Positions 34,871-43,771 of a stretch of 64,000 nucleotides of DNA are shown here, in pieces. Within the stretch, counting starts at the first letter, position 1; each line of letters opens with the position of its first letter. The notes under the pieces are model-generated. The model was given only the letters and a program-made list of their open reading frames with translations. It had not been told where the DNA came from and ran no database searches. Made by a program: the position numbers and the translations under genes. Source of the stretch: Rhodobiaceae bacterium UBA7804 (GTDB taxonomy: Bacteria > Pseudomonadota > Alphaproteobacteria > Parvibaculales > Parvibaculaceae); assembly GCA_002480495.1 (NCBI GenBank), contig DLCG01000020.1, positions 27,158-91,157 of the forward strand. The letters are read 5' to 3'.

Positions 34871-35209
34871 ATGCAAGCCTATCTCACGCCCATCGCGCTT
34901 CTCGTCGCCTCCAACGTCTTCATGACGACCGCCTGGTACTGGCACCTGAAGTTCAAGGCGACGCCACTCATGCTCGTCATCCTGGTGAGCTGGGGGCTCG
35001 CCTTCTTCGAATATTGCCTGGCCGTGCCCGCGAACCGCTTCGGCTCCGAGGTCTATTCGCCCGCCCAGCTCAAGACGATCCAGGAAGTCATCACCCTTGT
35101 CGTATTCGCCGGATTCTCAGCCGTCTATCTCGGGCATGCACCGACATGGAACACGGCCATCGGCTTCGCGCTGATCGCAGCCGGGGCCTATTTCGTCTTC
35201 CGGGGGTGA
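34871..35209 (+). CDS. DUF486 family small membrane protein
   Basis: 112 residues, typical for DUF486, from ATG 34871. Four hydrophobic helices, with VFMTTAWYWHLKF, SWGLAFFEYCLAVPANR and TIQEVITLVVFAGFSA. The fold is like half-size drug/metabolite transporters; substrate unknown. It begins only 18 bp after the dnaJ terminator and lies 43 bp upstream of dapB on the same strand. Confidence 0.85.
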   Translation: MQAYLTPIALLVASNVFMTTAWYWHLKFKATPLMLVILVSWGLAFFEYCLAVPANRFGSEVYSPAQLKTIQEVITLVVFAGFSAVYLGHAPTWNTAIGFALIAAGAYFVFRG

Positions 35210-35252
35210 GACGGGGCTGCTATAGAGCCCGCAGGAGAAACGGAGCACCAAC

Positions 35253-36083
35253 ATGGCTCAGGACATCAGGATCGCCGTGACGGGCGCGGGCGGCCGCATG
35301 GGCCGGACGCTGATCCGCCTCATCTCCGAGACGGAGGGGCTTGCCCTCGCGGGCGGCATCGAGGCGGAAGGCTCGCCCCATATCGGAACCGATCTCGGAA
35401 CGCTGGCCGGGCTTGCCGCGCCGCTCGGCATAAAGGCGAGCGCGGACGCGCTCACCATCATCAAGGATGCCGATGCGCTGATCGATTTTTCCGTGCCGGA
35501 AGCCTCGCTCGAATTCGCCGCGCTGACCGCGCAGGCGCGCATCGTCCATGTCATCGGAACGACGGGCTTCAAGCCGGAGGACGAAGCGCGGATCGAGGCG
35601 GCGGCCCGGCACGCGACCATCATCAAGGCGGGGAACATGAGCCTAGGCGTCAATCTTCTCGCCTCGCTGGTACGGCAGGCGGCGAAGGCGCTGGGGTCCG
35701 AATGGGATATCGAGATCCTCGAAATGCATCATCGCCACAAGGTCGACGCGCCTTCCGGCACCGCGCTTCTACTCGGCGAAGCGGCGGCGGAAGGGCGCGG
35801 CATCGGCCTTGGCCAGAATTCCGAGCGCGGACGCGACGGCATTACCGGCGCGCGCGAGGAAGGCAAGATCGGGTTTGCCTCACTCAGGGGCGGCTCGGTC
35901 GTCGGCGAACATGACGTGATCTTTGCGGCGGAGAACGAGCGCATCGTGCTTCGCCACATCGCGGAAGACCGCAGCATCTTCGCGCGGGGCGCGCTCAAGG
36001 CGGCGCAATGGGGGCAGGGCTCAAACGGTAAGAAGAGGGGACCCGGCCTCTTCGACATGGCCGACGTGCTCGGCATCGAATAA
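35253..36083 (+). CDS. dapB: 4-hydroxy-tetrahydrodipicolinate reductase
   Basis: 276 residues with GGAGAAACGGAG upstream. N-terminal Rossmann motif VTGAGGRMGRTLI; catalytic/substrate region EMHHRHKVDAPSGTALLL; GAREEGKIGFASLRGGSVVGEH is typical. Reduces HTPA to tetrahydrodipicolinate in lysine and diaminopimelate synthesis. Co-directional with gpmA 30 bp on. Confidence 0.97.
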   Translation: MAQDIRIAVTGAGGRMGRTLIRLISETEGLALAGGIEAEGSPHIGTDLGTLAGLAAPLGIKASADALTIIKDADALIDFSVPEASLEFAALTAQARIVHVIGTTGFKPEDEARIEAAARHATIIKAGNMSLGVNLLASLVRQAAKALGSEWDIEILEMHHRHKVDAPSGTALLLGEAAAEGRGIGLGQNSERGRDGITGAREEGKIGFASLRGGSVVGEHDVIFAAENERIVLRHIAEDRSIFARGALKAAQWGQGSNGKKRGPGLFDMADVLGIE

Positions 36084-36113
36084 CCTTCTTTATACGGATC
36101 AATGGAGCGAGAC

Positions 36114-36746
36114 TTGGCTAACCTGCTTGTGCTCGTCCGTCACGGACAGAGCGAATGGAACGAGAAGAACCTTTTCACCGGATGGCGCGATCCGGGCCTG
36201 ACCGAACAGGGGAAGGCGGAAGCGAAGGAAGCGGGCGAGGCGATGAAGGCGGCGGGGCTCAGCTTCGACGTGGCCTTCACCTCCGACCTTTCGCGCGCGC
36301 AGGAGACGAACCGGATCATGCTCGCCGAACTCGGCCAGGACGGCATCGAGATCGTGAAGAACCAGGCACTCAACGAGCGCGACTATGGCGATCTCTCCGG
36401 CCTCAACAAGGACGATGCGCGCGAGAAATGGGGCGAGGAGCAGGTTCACATCTGGCGGCGCTCCTACGACGTGCCGCCGCCCGGCGGCGAAAGCCTAAAA
36501 ATGACGGCGGAGCGCGTGCTCCCCTACTACGAGAAGGAAATCCTGCCGCGCGTGCTGAAGGGCGAGCGTGTTCTCGTGGCGGCGCATGGCAATAGCTTGC
36601 GCGCGCTCGTCATGCAGCTCGACAAGCTCAGCCAGGAGCAGGTGATCGCGCTCAACATCGCGACCGGCGCGCCCATCGTCTATGAGCTCGACGACAAGGG
36701 GAACGTGCTTTCAAAGAAGATGCTGATCGAGCGCGAGGCGCACTGA
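36114..36746 (+). CDS. gpmA: 2,3-bisphosphoglycerate-dependent phosphoglycerate mutase
   Basis: 210 residues if the TTG at 36114 is used. GGAGCGAG lies 5 nt ahead and translation gives the family-like ANLLVLVRHGQSEWN; the ATG at 36102 (214 residues) lacks a Shine-Dalgarno. The catalytic His is in LVRHGQSEWN, the proton donor region in NERDYGDLSGLNKDD, and the second His in AAHGNSLRALV. Interconverts 2- and 3-phosphoglycerate in glycolysis. Confidence 0.95.
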   Translation: MANLLVLVRHGQSEWNEKNLFTGWRDPGLTEQGKAEAKEAGEAMKAAGLSFDVAFTSDLSRAQETNRIMLAELGQDGIEIVKNQALNERDYGDLSGLNKDDAREKWGEEQVHIWRRSYDVPPPGGESLKMTAERVLPYYEKEILPRVLKGERVLVAAHGNSLRALVMQLDKLSQEQVIALNIATGAPIVYELDDKGNVLSKKMLIEREAH

Positions 36747-36752
36747 CGCAGC

Positions 36753-37307
36753 TCACGCTTCCTGTGGGGTTTCGCCGAGCCGGGCCGTGCGAAGTCCGGC
36801 GAGGGCCGCCTCGAGCGCGCGGGCGAAATCCGCGCGTTCATGCGGTGACAGCGCGGCGGCGACTTCAAGCTCGCGGCCATGGCTGAGCAGGTGGAGATGG
36901 GTCGACTCGTCCGGTTCCTCGCGCAGCGCGACACGCACCCAGTAGGGCTGGAAGCTGAAGGCCCTCGCATTGCCCTTCGCATCCACCCTGCGGATGCGCA
37001 GTTCCTCATCCGAGAGCTGAACGGTTTCATGCGCGCGGGCCGAGCGATAATTTGCGCGGAAGGCCCACCATACGAGCAGCACCTCTAGACCGCAGAAGCC
37101 CAGGACCGGCCATGCACCCTGAATCATGAAAAGGATGCCTGCCGTGAAGTTCACCGCCGCGACGATGCCGATGAGAATGGTGAAACCGCGCATCGACAGC
37201 GAGCGGTGGGGTGTGATGAGAGCGTTGAAATGGAGCGGGGGCCCGAGCGGGTCGACCGCCGGGTTCGGGATACCGGGTTCTGCCTCAAGGGAGTTCGCGC
37301 TCGTCAT
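36753..37307 (-). CDS. DUF2244 membrane protein
   Basis: 184 residues from ATG 37307. Two adjacent membrane helices (~42-85, FTILIGIVAAVNFTAGILF then WPVLGFCGLEVLLVWWAF), then a soluble domain with FRANYRSARAHETVQLSDEELRI-type sequence and FQPYWVRVALREE. DUF2244 proteins often neighbour nth or cytochrome genes in alphaproteobacteria; role unknown. Divergent from nth. Confidence 0.85.
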   Translation of the reverse strand: MTSANSLEAEPGIPNPAVDPLGPPLHFNALITPHRSLSMRGFTILIGIVAAVNFTAGILFMIQGAWPVLGFCGLEVLLVWWAFRANYRSARAHETVQLSDEELRIRRVDAKGNARAFSFQPYWVRVALREEPDESTHLHLLSHGRELEVAAALSPHERADFARALEAALAGLRTARLGETPQEA

Positions 37308-37394
37308 GGGCCGAAGAGTAGGGCGCGACCGTCCGACTCTCAATATGACAATATGACCTTGCGGGCCGGCAGCGTTATGTAGAAAGTTTCGGCC

Positions 37395-38051
37395 ATGCCG
37401 CGCGCCACACTCATGAAAAAGCCCGATATCGAGGAATTCTTCCGCCGTCTCTCGCAAGCCCTGCCGGAGCCGAAGACGGAACTCCAGTACCGCAACACCT
37501 TTACGCTGCTCGTCGCCGTGGTGCTTTCCGCGCAGGCCACCGATATCGGCGTCAACAAGGCGACGAAGGAGCTCTTCAAGACGGTCGATACACCCCAGAA
37601 GATGCTGAAGCTCGGCGAGGCCGGGCTCATACAGCACATCAAGACGATCGGGCTCTACCGCAACAAGGCGAAGAACGTGATCGCGCTGTCGCGCATGCTG
37701 ATCGAGAAACATGGCGGCGAGGTGCCGCGCGACCGCGACGCGCTGCAGGAGCTGCCCGGCGTCGGGCGCAAGACCGCCAATGTCGTCCTGAACGTCGCTT
37801 TCGGCGAGCCGACCATCGCGGTGGATACACATATCTTCCGCGTCTCGAACCGGACCGGGCTCGCGCCGGGAAAGGATGTGCTGGAAGTCGAGAAGAAGCT
37901 CGAAAAGGTGGTGCCGCCCGCCTACCGGATGCATGCGCATCACTGGCTCATCCTGCATGGACGCTATGTCTGCAAGGCGCGAAAGCCCGATTGCCCTGCC
38001 TGCCCCGTAAGCGATCTCTGCCGCTTCAAGGCAAAGACCGTCGCGACCTGA
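37395..38051 (+). CDS. nth: Endonuclease III (Nth) DNA glycosylase/AP lyase
   Basis: 218 residues. Helix-hairpin-helix LPGVGRKTANVVLN contains the catalytic Lys; the Asp lies in VDTHIFRVSNR. The C-terminal Cys set CKARKPDCPACPVSDLC (C-X6-C-X2-C-X5-C) binds a 4Fe-4S cluster. Removes oxidised pyrimidines and nicks abasic sites. Confidence 0.97.
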   Translation: MPRATLMKKPDIEEFFRRLSQALPEPKTELQYRNTFTLLVAVVLSAQATDIGVNKATKELFKTVDTPQKMLKLGEAGLIQHIKTIGLYRNKAKNVIALSRMLIEKHGGEVPRDRDALQELPGVGRKTANVVLNVAFGEPTIAVDTHIFRVSNRTGLAPGKDVLEVEKKLEKVVPPAYRMHAHHWLILHGRYVCKARKPDCPACPVSDLCRFKAKTVAT

Positions 38052-38057
38052 AGGGCG

Positions 38058-38435
38058 TCAGGAAACCGGCGTGTTGCGCTTCGCCATGACGGCGGCGAGG
38101 CAGGCATCCTTGCTCGCGGCGCCCCCTTCGAGCTTGCGCGCATCGACATAGCGCGAGCCGAGCGCGCCGCCATCCGTCTCGTAGAAATAGACGAAGAGGC
38201 TGCAATCGCCGCCCGTGTATTGCCAGATTTCGGCATGCGGTTCGGCGCGGCGGAAATCGGGCTCGCCGAGACGGGCGGAAATCGCCGATGGCGCGGCGCC
38301 AACAAGGGCGGCCGGCGTAAGAGGTCCCTTGCCAAGCGAGGCCATGACGCCGCCTCTCGCATCGATACCCTTGCCCGGCGCCGTTTCGCAGGCGGCAAGC
38401 CCCAGTGCCAGCATCGCAATGACGAGATGCTTCAT
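38058..38435 (-). CDS. Small lipoprotein, possibly BamE/SmpA-like fold
   Basis: 125 residues from ATG 38435, overlapping the upstream membrane-protein stop by 4 bp (ATGA). Signal MKHLVIAMLALGLAAC is a lipoprotein signal. The segment AISARLGEPDFRRAEPHAE followed by IWQYTGGDCSLFVYFYE recalls the SmpA/OmlA strand-turn pattern in which a LG-P-D/E motif is followed by W-Y. Function is not known; envelope-located. Confidence 0.72.
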   Translation of the reverse strand: MKHLVIAMLALGLAACETAPGKGIDARGGVMASLGKGPLTPAALVGAAPSAISARLGEPDFRRAEPHAEIWQYTGGDCSLFVYFYETDGGALGSRYVDARKLEGGAASKDACLAAVMAKRNTPVS

Positions 38436-39112
38436 GCGCGGCTCCGGGCGGCGAGGCCCTTGTAGGTGTGGACCATGAGCGCCGTGCCGAAAAGCGGGGC
38501 AAAGAGGTTGAGTATCGGAACCGTCGTGAAGAGGGCGACGATGACGCCCGCAAGGAAGATGCGGAAGGCGTGACGCTTCCGCAGGCCCTGCGCCTCGGCG
38601 GGAGGCAGGTGGCGGAGCGCGACGAGTTCGAAAAATTCGCGGCCCAGCAGATAACCGTTCACCACCCAGAAGAGCACCACATTGACCACCGGCACGAGAT
38701 AGAACGGCAAGGCCAGAAGATTCACCACAATGAGCACGAGCGTGAAACGGATGGCGGTGAGGATCGACTGCCAGAAGGGCTGGTCGCGGCCGGGCGGGTC
38801 GGCGGGATAATCCTCCGCCTCGACACGTGCGGCGATGTTTTCGAGGAAGAGTCCGGCGACGAGCGAAACCACGGGATGAACCAGCGGGATCAGCACGATC
38901 ACGGCGAGAAAGCGCGCCACGAATTCGAGGATCGCATCGACCCAGCCGCCCGCGAAATCGGCGCCAAATACCGGCATGGCGGCCAGCGCCCATTGAAGAC
39001 CCGCCCCGAAAAGGGCGAGGACCAGGATCGTCAGGCCGACGGAAATCACCATCACCCGCCGGAACGGGGGCGAGAAGGTCTCTCTAAGGGCGCGCAGCGC
39101 ATCGGACAGCAT
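38432..39112 (-). CDS. CysZ/EI24-domain integral membrane protein
   Basis: 226 residues from ATG 39112 with CGGAG upstream. Several long hydrophobic segments and the EI24 motif region VVSLVAGLFLENIAARVE; also WVVNGYLLGREFFELVALRH. CysZ members are sulfate permease-like, but alphaproteobacterial homologues are of unproven substrate. Coupled by ATGA to the small lipoprotein downstream. Confidence 0.82.
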   Translation of the reverse strand: MLSDALRALRETFSPPFRRVMVISVGLTILVLALFGAGLQWALAAMPVFGADFAGGWVDAILEFVARFLAVIVLIPLVHPVVSLVAGLFLENIAARVEAEDYPADPPGRDQPFWQSILTAIRFTLVLIVVNLLALPFYLVPVVNVVLFWVVNGYLLGREFFELVALRHLPPAEAQGLRKRHAFRIFLAGVIVALFTTVPILNLFAPLFGTALMVHTYKGLAARSRA

Positions 39113-39233
39113 GAACAACTCCGGAACCGGGCGAATGGGGGCTTACCCTAGAGCCCGCGCGGGCTGGCGGCAATGCGGCTCGCGACGAGGACCCGGCGGA
39201 AAAATCGCAGAATCCGGCCAAATCCGCCTGTTT

Positions 39234-39262
39234 TTGGACATATGAGTCCCAATCCCTATACT
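39234..39262 (+). promoter_or_regulatory. Sigma-70-type promoter of PfkB kinase gene
   Basis: TTGGAC (39234-39239), 17 bp, TATACT (39257-39262): 5/6 matches at -10 and 4/6 at -35, giving a ~110-nt leader for the gene at 39380. Confidence 0.6.
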
Positions 39263-39308
39263 CGCGCCCGCAAGTTCTTTCACTGATGCGTTCTCCATCC
39301 GCGAGGCC

Positions 39309-39334
39309 GCCTCTTCATCCGAAGGGGGCGCTTT
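39309..39334 (+). repeat. Leader hairpin before PfkB kinase
   Basis: GCCTCTTC, loop ATCC, GAAGGGGGC (one bulge), followed by GCTTTTG. Looks like a weak attenuator or terminator inside the leader; no leader peptide or known riboswitch is recognised. Confidence 0.3.
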
Positions 39335-39379
39335 TGCCGGAAGCGCGTTGAAAATTCTCCCAAGACCATTCAGAGGATC

Positions 39380-40375
39380 ATGACAGACCTTAAGTACGAC
39401 GTGGCGGGCATCGGCAATGCACTTGTCGATGTGATTTCAAATGCGGACGACGCATTCCTGACGGCGAACGGCATCGAGAAGGGCGGCATGACGCTCATCG
39501 ACGCCGAACGCGCGGATGCGCTTTATGCGAAGATGGCGCCCGGCGTCGAAAGCTCGGGCGGCTCCTGCGCCAATACGATCGCGGGGCTTGCCTCGCTTGG
39601 CGGCAAGGGCGCCTTTTTCGGCAAGGTCCGCAACGACCAGCTCGGCGAAGTCTTCGTGCATGACATCAAGTCTCTCGGCGTCGCATTCCCGGCCTCGCTC
39701 GCCGAAGACGGCGCGCCGACCGGGCGCTGCCTGATCGCGGTGACGCCCGACGCGCAGCGCAGCATGAGCACCTTTCTCGGCGCGGCGCAGAAGCTGACGC
39801 CGGACGATATCGACGCGGATACGATCAAGGCAGCCGCCGTGACTTACATGGAAGGCTATCTCTGGGACGAGCCAAGCGCGAAGGACGCCTTCCTGAAGGC
39901 GGCGAAGATCGCGCATGAGGCGGGCCGTCTCGTCTCGCTCACGCTTTCCGACAGTTTCTGCGTCGACCGCTTTCGCGACGAGTTCCGCCGTCTCGCCAAG
40001 GACGAGGTCGATCTCCTCTTCGCGAACGAGGCGGAAATCCTCTCGCTATACCAGACCGACATTTTCGACGACGCGCTGCAGCAGGTGCGCAAGGACTGCA
40101 AGTTCGCCGCGCTCACGCGCTCCGAGCAAGGCTCTGTCATCGTCGCAAATGGCGAGGTCCATGTCGTCGATGCGGCGAAGGTCGAGAAGGTCGTGGACAC
40201 GACCGGCGCGGGCGATCTCTTCGCCGCGGGTTTCCTCTACGGCCTCACGCGCGGCAAGGACCCGGTTACCTGCGGACGGCTCGGCGCGCTGGCAGCCGCC
40301 GAAGTGATCTCGCATTACGGACCGCGCCCGCAGGTCTCGCTCGCGAAACTTGCGAAGGAACAAGGTCTCGCCTGA
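39380..40375 (+). CDS. PfkB family sugar/nucleoside kinase, adenosine kinase-like
   Basis: 331 residues. The PfkB signatures are SSGGSCANTIAGLASLGGKG near residue 55 and DTTGAGDLFAAGFLYGLTRG near 272, with the catalytic Asp in GAGD. The N-terminus DVAGIGNALVDVI matches the adenosine-kinase-like branch common in alphaproteobacteria. The likely reaction is ATP-dependent phosphorylation of adenosine or another ribosyl compound; the exact substrate is open. GST follows 17 bp later. Confidence 0.88.
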   Translation: MTDLKYDVAGIGNALVDVISNADDAFLTANGIEKGGMTLIDAERADALYAKMAPGVESSGGSCANTIAGLASLGGKGAFFGKVRNDQLGEVFVHDIKSLGVAFPASLAEDGAPTGRCLIAVTPDAQRSMSTFLGAAQKLTPDDIDADTIKAAAVTYMEGYLWDEPSAKDAFLKAAKIAHEAGRLVSLTLSDSFCVDRFRDEFRRLAKDEVDLLFANEAEILSLYQTDIFDDALQQVRKDCKFAALTRSEQGSVIVANGEVHVVDAAKVEKVVDTTGAGDLFAAGFLYGLTRGKDPVTCGRLGALAAAEVISHYGPRPQVSLAKLAKEQGLA

Positions 40376-40391
40376 CAGGAAAGATGCTTGA

Positions 40392-41039
40392 ATGCTCAAG
40401 GTCTGGGGACGCCGCAGCTCGTTCAACGTGCAGAAGGTAATGTGGCTCACCGGCGAACTCGGTCTTGAGCATGAGCGTATCGACGCGGGCGGGTCTTTTG
40501 GCGGCCTCGACGCGCCCGAATTCAGGGCGCGCAATCCGCATGGACTCGTGCCCGTGATCGATGACGGCGGCATCATCGTGTGGGAGTCGCATGCTATCCT
40601 GCGCTATCTGGCGGCGCGCTACGGCGGCGGCGCATTCTGGAACGAAGATCCCGCAAGACGCGCCGAGGCCGATCAGTGGATCGAATGGGCACAGACAACG
40701 CTCCTGCCCAACTTCCTGAATGGCATCTTCTGGGGCTTCTACCGAACACCCGAGGAACGACACGACAAGAAGGCGATCGAGCGCGCCATAGCGCGATGCG
40801 GCGAGCATGTGCTGATGCTCGACCGGCTGCTCGCTGACAGGCCCTATCTCTGCGGCGATCGGATCACCCTTGCCGACATCCCTGCGGGAACCATGCTCTA
40901 CCGCTATTACGGCCTCGAGATTACCCGGCCCGCGGCACCGAATGTGGATGCATGGTATGCGCGGCTCCGTGAACGCCCTGCCTATGCAGCGCACGTCATG
41001 GTGCCGTTCGAGGAGCTGAAGGGCCGTCTCGCCTTCTGA
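40392..41039 (+). CDS. Glutathione S-transferase family protein
   Basis: 215 residues. Thioredoxin-like N-domain with GRRSSFNVQKVMWLTGELGL (Ser in the catalytic position), GLVPVIDD cis-Pro and WESHAILRYLAARYG, then the all-helical C-domain with DRLLADRPYLCGDRITLADI. Likely a theta/beta-like bacterial GST. Possibly co-transcribed with the upstream kinase; substrate unknown. Confidence 0.92.
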   Translation: MLKVWGRRSSFNVQKVMWLTGELGLEHERIDAGGSFGGLDAPEFRARNPHGLVPVIDDGGIIVWESHAILRYLAARYGGGAFWNEDPARRAEADQWIEWAQTTLLPNFLNGIFWGFYRTPEERHDKKAIERAIARCGEHVLMLDRLLADRPYLCGDRITLADIPAGTMLYRYYGLEITRPAAPNVDAWYARLRERPAYAAHVMVPFEELKGRLAF

Positions 41040-41045
41040 TCCTGT

Positions 41046-42014
41046 TCAGATCTTGCGGAGATAGACGTCGCGGATGCGGTGGTCGTCGCCCTTGCGCAAG
41101 ATCAGGTCGGCGCGCTGGCGCGTCGGCAGGATGTTCTTGTGAAGATTGGCGAGATTGATCGACGTCCAGATCGCGTCCGCGGTCTGAACCGCTTCTTCTT
41201 CCGTCAGCTTCGAATAGCGATGGAAATAGGCGGCCGGGTCCTTGAACGAGGTGCGGCGCAGACTCAGAAAGCGCTCGATATACCAGCGCCTGATCGCTTC
41301 CTCATCCGCATCGAGATAGATCGAGAAATCGAAGAAGTCGGAGACGAAGGGCTGCGGTTCGTCGCCATCCGCCGGCTTCCACGGCTGCAGGACGTTCAGC
41401 CCTTCGACAACGAGAATATCCGGCCGGTCGACCGAAATCGTTTCGCCCTGAAGAATATCGTAGGTGAAGTGCGAATAGACCGGCGCCTCTACCTTGGGCG
41501 AGCCCGCCTTCACATCGGAGAGGAAGCGGAGCAGGCGCTTGATGTCGAAGCTCTCGGGGAAGCCCTTGCGCTGCATCAGCCCGCGCTCTTCAAGCACCTT
41601 GTTCGGATAGAGGAAGCCGTCCGTCGTGATGAGATCGACTTTCGGATGGTTTGGCCAGCGCGCGAGAAGCGTGCGCAGAATACGTGCCATGGTCGACTTG
41701 CCGACCGCGACCGAGCCCGCGACGCCGACGATATAGGGCACCTTGTCGGCACGGCCGAGAAAGTCGGAGGTGACGCGGTAAAGTTCCTGCATCTCGCCGA
41801 CATAGAGATTGAGGAGCCGCGACAGCGGCAGGAAGATTTCCGACACCTCGTCGAGCGAGATGCGCTCACCGAAACCCTTCAGCTCCTCGAGTTCCTTCTC
41901 GGAAAGCGGCAGCGGCGTATCCTCGCGCAGCCGCCCCCAATCCTCCGCCGTGAAATGGCGGAAGGGCGAAAGGGATTCCCGTTCCTTGCTGTCCATGACA
42001 CCGGTGCCGCCCAT
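41046..42014 (-). CDS. coaA: Pantothenate kinase, type I
   Basis: 322 residues from ATG 42014, which has GGAG 6 nt ahead; ATG 41996 would give 316 as in E. coli. P-loop GVAGSVAVGKSTMAR, then LITTDGFLYPN, YSHFTYDI and VEGLNVLQ. ATP-dependent first step of coenzyme A synthesis, usually feedback-inhibited by CoA. Follows hisE by 11 bp, the usual alphaproteobacterial hisE-coaA pair. Confidence 0.97.
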   Translation of the reverse strand: MGGTGVMDSKERESLSPFRHFTAEDWGRLREDTPLPLSEKELEELKGFGERISLDEVSEIFLPLSRLLNLYVGEMQELYRVTSDFLGRADKVPYIVGVAGSVAVGKSTMARILRTLLARWPNHPKVDLITTDGFLYPNKVLEERGLMQRKGFPESFDIKRLLRFLSDVKAGSPKVEAPVYSHFTYDILQGETISVDRPDILVVEGLNVLQPWKPADGDEPQPFVSDFFDFSIYLDADEEAIRRWYIERFLSLRRTSFKDPAAYFHRYSKLTEEEAVQTADAIWTSINLANLHKNILPTRQRADLILRKGDDHRIRDVYLRKI

Positions 42015-42025
42015 GACCGTCTCCG

Positions 42026-42355
42026 TCAGCTTTCCGCGCGCGCGGCTTTTTCGTCGAGGCCGGAGCGGCCCTCGCGGCGCTCGAGTTCGGCATAGACATC
42101 GGCCGGATCGAGATCGAGCGAGGCCATGAGCACGAGCCAGTGATAGAGAAGATCGGCGCTTTCGGCGATCGCGCCCTTGCGGTCGCCGGAGGCCGCGGCG
42201 ATGACGGTTTCGACCGCTTCCTCGCCGAGCTTCTGGGCGCAGGCGGCCACGCCCTTCGAAAAGAGCTTCGCGGTATAGGAAGACGCGGCGTCCGCGCCCT
42301 TGCGGGACGCGATCACCTCGAAAAGACGATCAAGCTGACGGGCGTCGGCAGCCAT
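42026..42355 (-). CDS. hisE: Phosphoribosyl-ATP diphosphatase
   Basis: 109 residues from ATG 42355. Motifs AQKLGEEAVETVIAAASGD and AESADLLYHWLVLMA give the MazG-type metal-binding Glu/Asp set. It converts PR-ATP to PR-AMP, step 2 of histidine synthesis. The partner hisI is not seen. Normally directly follows hisF; here a 3-kb insertion of two genes separates them. Confidence 0.95.
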   Translation of the reverse strand: MAADARQLDRLFEVIASRKGADAASSYTAKLFSKGVAACAQKLGEEAVETVIAAASGDRKGAIAESADLLYHWLVLMASLDLDPADVYAELERREGRSGLDEKAARAES

Positions 42356-42523
42356 GAGGCGCTCCCCGGACGGTTGACGGGCGCACGTCCGAACCCGTCG
42401 AAACGGCTCCGCGCGGCGGCTTTGCGTAGCAGATTTGGGCTCCAGGCGCCAGAGTGGCGCGGATTGGCGCCGGAGCAATGGAAAAGCGGCGGAAATAGTG
42501 GCGGCGGGGACCTCGAACGAAGA

Positions 42524-43618
42524 TCAGAGGCGGGTGGACAGAGAGGTGCCCGAGAGTTCGCCCTTCTTGGTGCCTTCCTGTTTCGCATCCTTCAGGTCCG
42601 CGCCACGCAGGTCCGCGCCTCGCAGATCGGCATCTCTCAGATTGGCCCGCAGGAGGATCGCCTCCCCGAAATCCGCCGCCGCGAGCACGGCTTTCTCGAA
42701 GTTCGCATCGGCAAGGATCGCCTCGCGGAAGTTCGCGCCGGCAAGAACCGCCCTGGAGAAGTTCCAGCGCGAGAGATCCATGCGCGCGAAATCGGCGCGC
42801 GCGCCCTGCCGCTGGCCGGTCTGAATCCATTCGATATGAGCGGCAAGTATTTTCGCCATGCGTTCGGGCCCCGGCGCGGCGCGAGGTCTCGTCGCCCGCA
42901 TCATGTCGCCTCTCGATACGGTCTGTTCGTCCATGATCGCCCTGCGAAAATCGGCATCCGCGAGGTTCGCGCCGGTGAGCTCGACGCCTTTCAGTTCCGC
43001 GCCGGCAAAACTCGCGCCGCGCAGATCCGCCCCCTGAAGGCTCGCGCCCGAAATCGACGCTCCCTCGAAATCGGCATCGAGCAGCTTGCACTCGCTCATA
43101 TTGGTGCCGTACATGCGCGCGCCGCGGAAACTGGAATTCTCGCGTCCCACCGGCGCCGTCGCGCCGCGCCGGATCACCGCGCCGCGCCTCAGATCCGCGC
43201 CGTCAAGTTGTGCCTCCGTCATCTCCGCATCGGTGAAGTTCGCGCCTCGCAGATCCGCACGCGAGAAGTTGGTGCGCGTCATGTTGCAATGATCGAAATT
43301 GGCGCTGAAGAGATTGGCGCCGGCGAGGCGCGCATCTTCGAGGTTCGAGCCCGTAAAGTCGCAGCCTATGAAATGACCGTGCGAAAAGTTGAGATTGCGG
43401 AAGTCCAATCCGGAAAGATCGCATTCCTTCATCACCACGCACCAGCCGCCCGGGATGCCTTTCAAGTAGCGCATATGGAGTTCCGCAAGCCGCTTCAGCG
43501 CTTCCTGACCGATGCGGCGGCCGATGATCGCATTGCCGTCGGACGCCTTGGCGGCACGCGCCTTGGCGGCGCTTTCGGCATCTTCCCTGGATTTCGCGGC
43601 GCTATCCGAACTCGACAT
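42524..43618 (-). CDS. Pentapeptide-repeat protein
   Basis: 364 residues from ATG 43618. After an Ala/Ser-rich start (1-30), a first repeat block covers ~65-230, with runs like GANLFSANFDHCNMTRTNFS and ADLRGANFTDAEMTEAQLDG. A non-repeat linker (~230-275, MDEQTVSRGDMMRATRPRAA) separates it from a second block to ~345 (ADFGEAILLRANLRDADLRG). Each block is expected to form a right-handed quadrilateral beta-helix. Some such proteins mimic DNA and protect gyrase, but nothing here shows that. A short Cys-containing capping region (GGWCVVMKECDLS) precedes the helix. Monocistronic. Confidence 0.93.
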   Translation of the reverse strand: MSSSDSAAKSREDAESAAKARAAKASDGNAIIGRRIGQEALKRLAELHMRYLKGIPGGWCVVMKECDLSGLDFRNLNFSHGHFIGCDFTGSNLEDARLAGANLFSANFDHCNMTRTNFSRADLRGANFTDAEMTEAQLDGADLRRGAVIRRGATAPVGRENSSFRGARMYGTNMSECKLLDADFEGASISGASLQGADLRGASFAGAELKGVELTGANLADADFRRAIMDEQTVSRGDMMRATRPRAAPGPERMAKILAAHIEWIQTGQRQGARADFARMDLSRWNFSRAVLAGANFREAILADANFEKAVLAAADFGEAILLRANLRDADLRGADLRGADLKDAKQEGTKKGELSGTSLSTRL

Positions 43619-43740
43619 GACCCATCCAACCCGTTGCGGGACAAGAACCCCGCATGGACAGGCAGGGCACAACGGCAGGAGGGTAGGGGCCCTAGTTTTC
43701 AGATTTGCTTAACGGAAAGGGGGATTCCGGAAAGAAGCAC

Positions 43741-43771
43741 CGAAAAAACGCAGCTTCAGGCGGTTTTTTCG
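43741..43771 (-). terminator. A/T-rich hairpin at the CYTH-CHAD 3' end
   Basis: CGAAAAAACG and CGGTTTTTTCG pair with one bulged base around the stop codon of the gene at 43756; on the minus strand a T6 run follows a short GC stem. Weak terminator candidate. Confidence 0.3.

Noticed and set aside
36753..37958. 401-codon frame covering DUF2244 and antisense to nth
   Set aside because: The part beyond ATG 37307 is antisense to nth and compositionally poor; the real gene starts at 37307.
38058..38993. 311-codon frame including the small lipoprotein
   Set aside because: Its first 186 codons are out of frame with the CysZ-like gene on the same strand; the lipoprotein signal starts at 38435.
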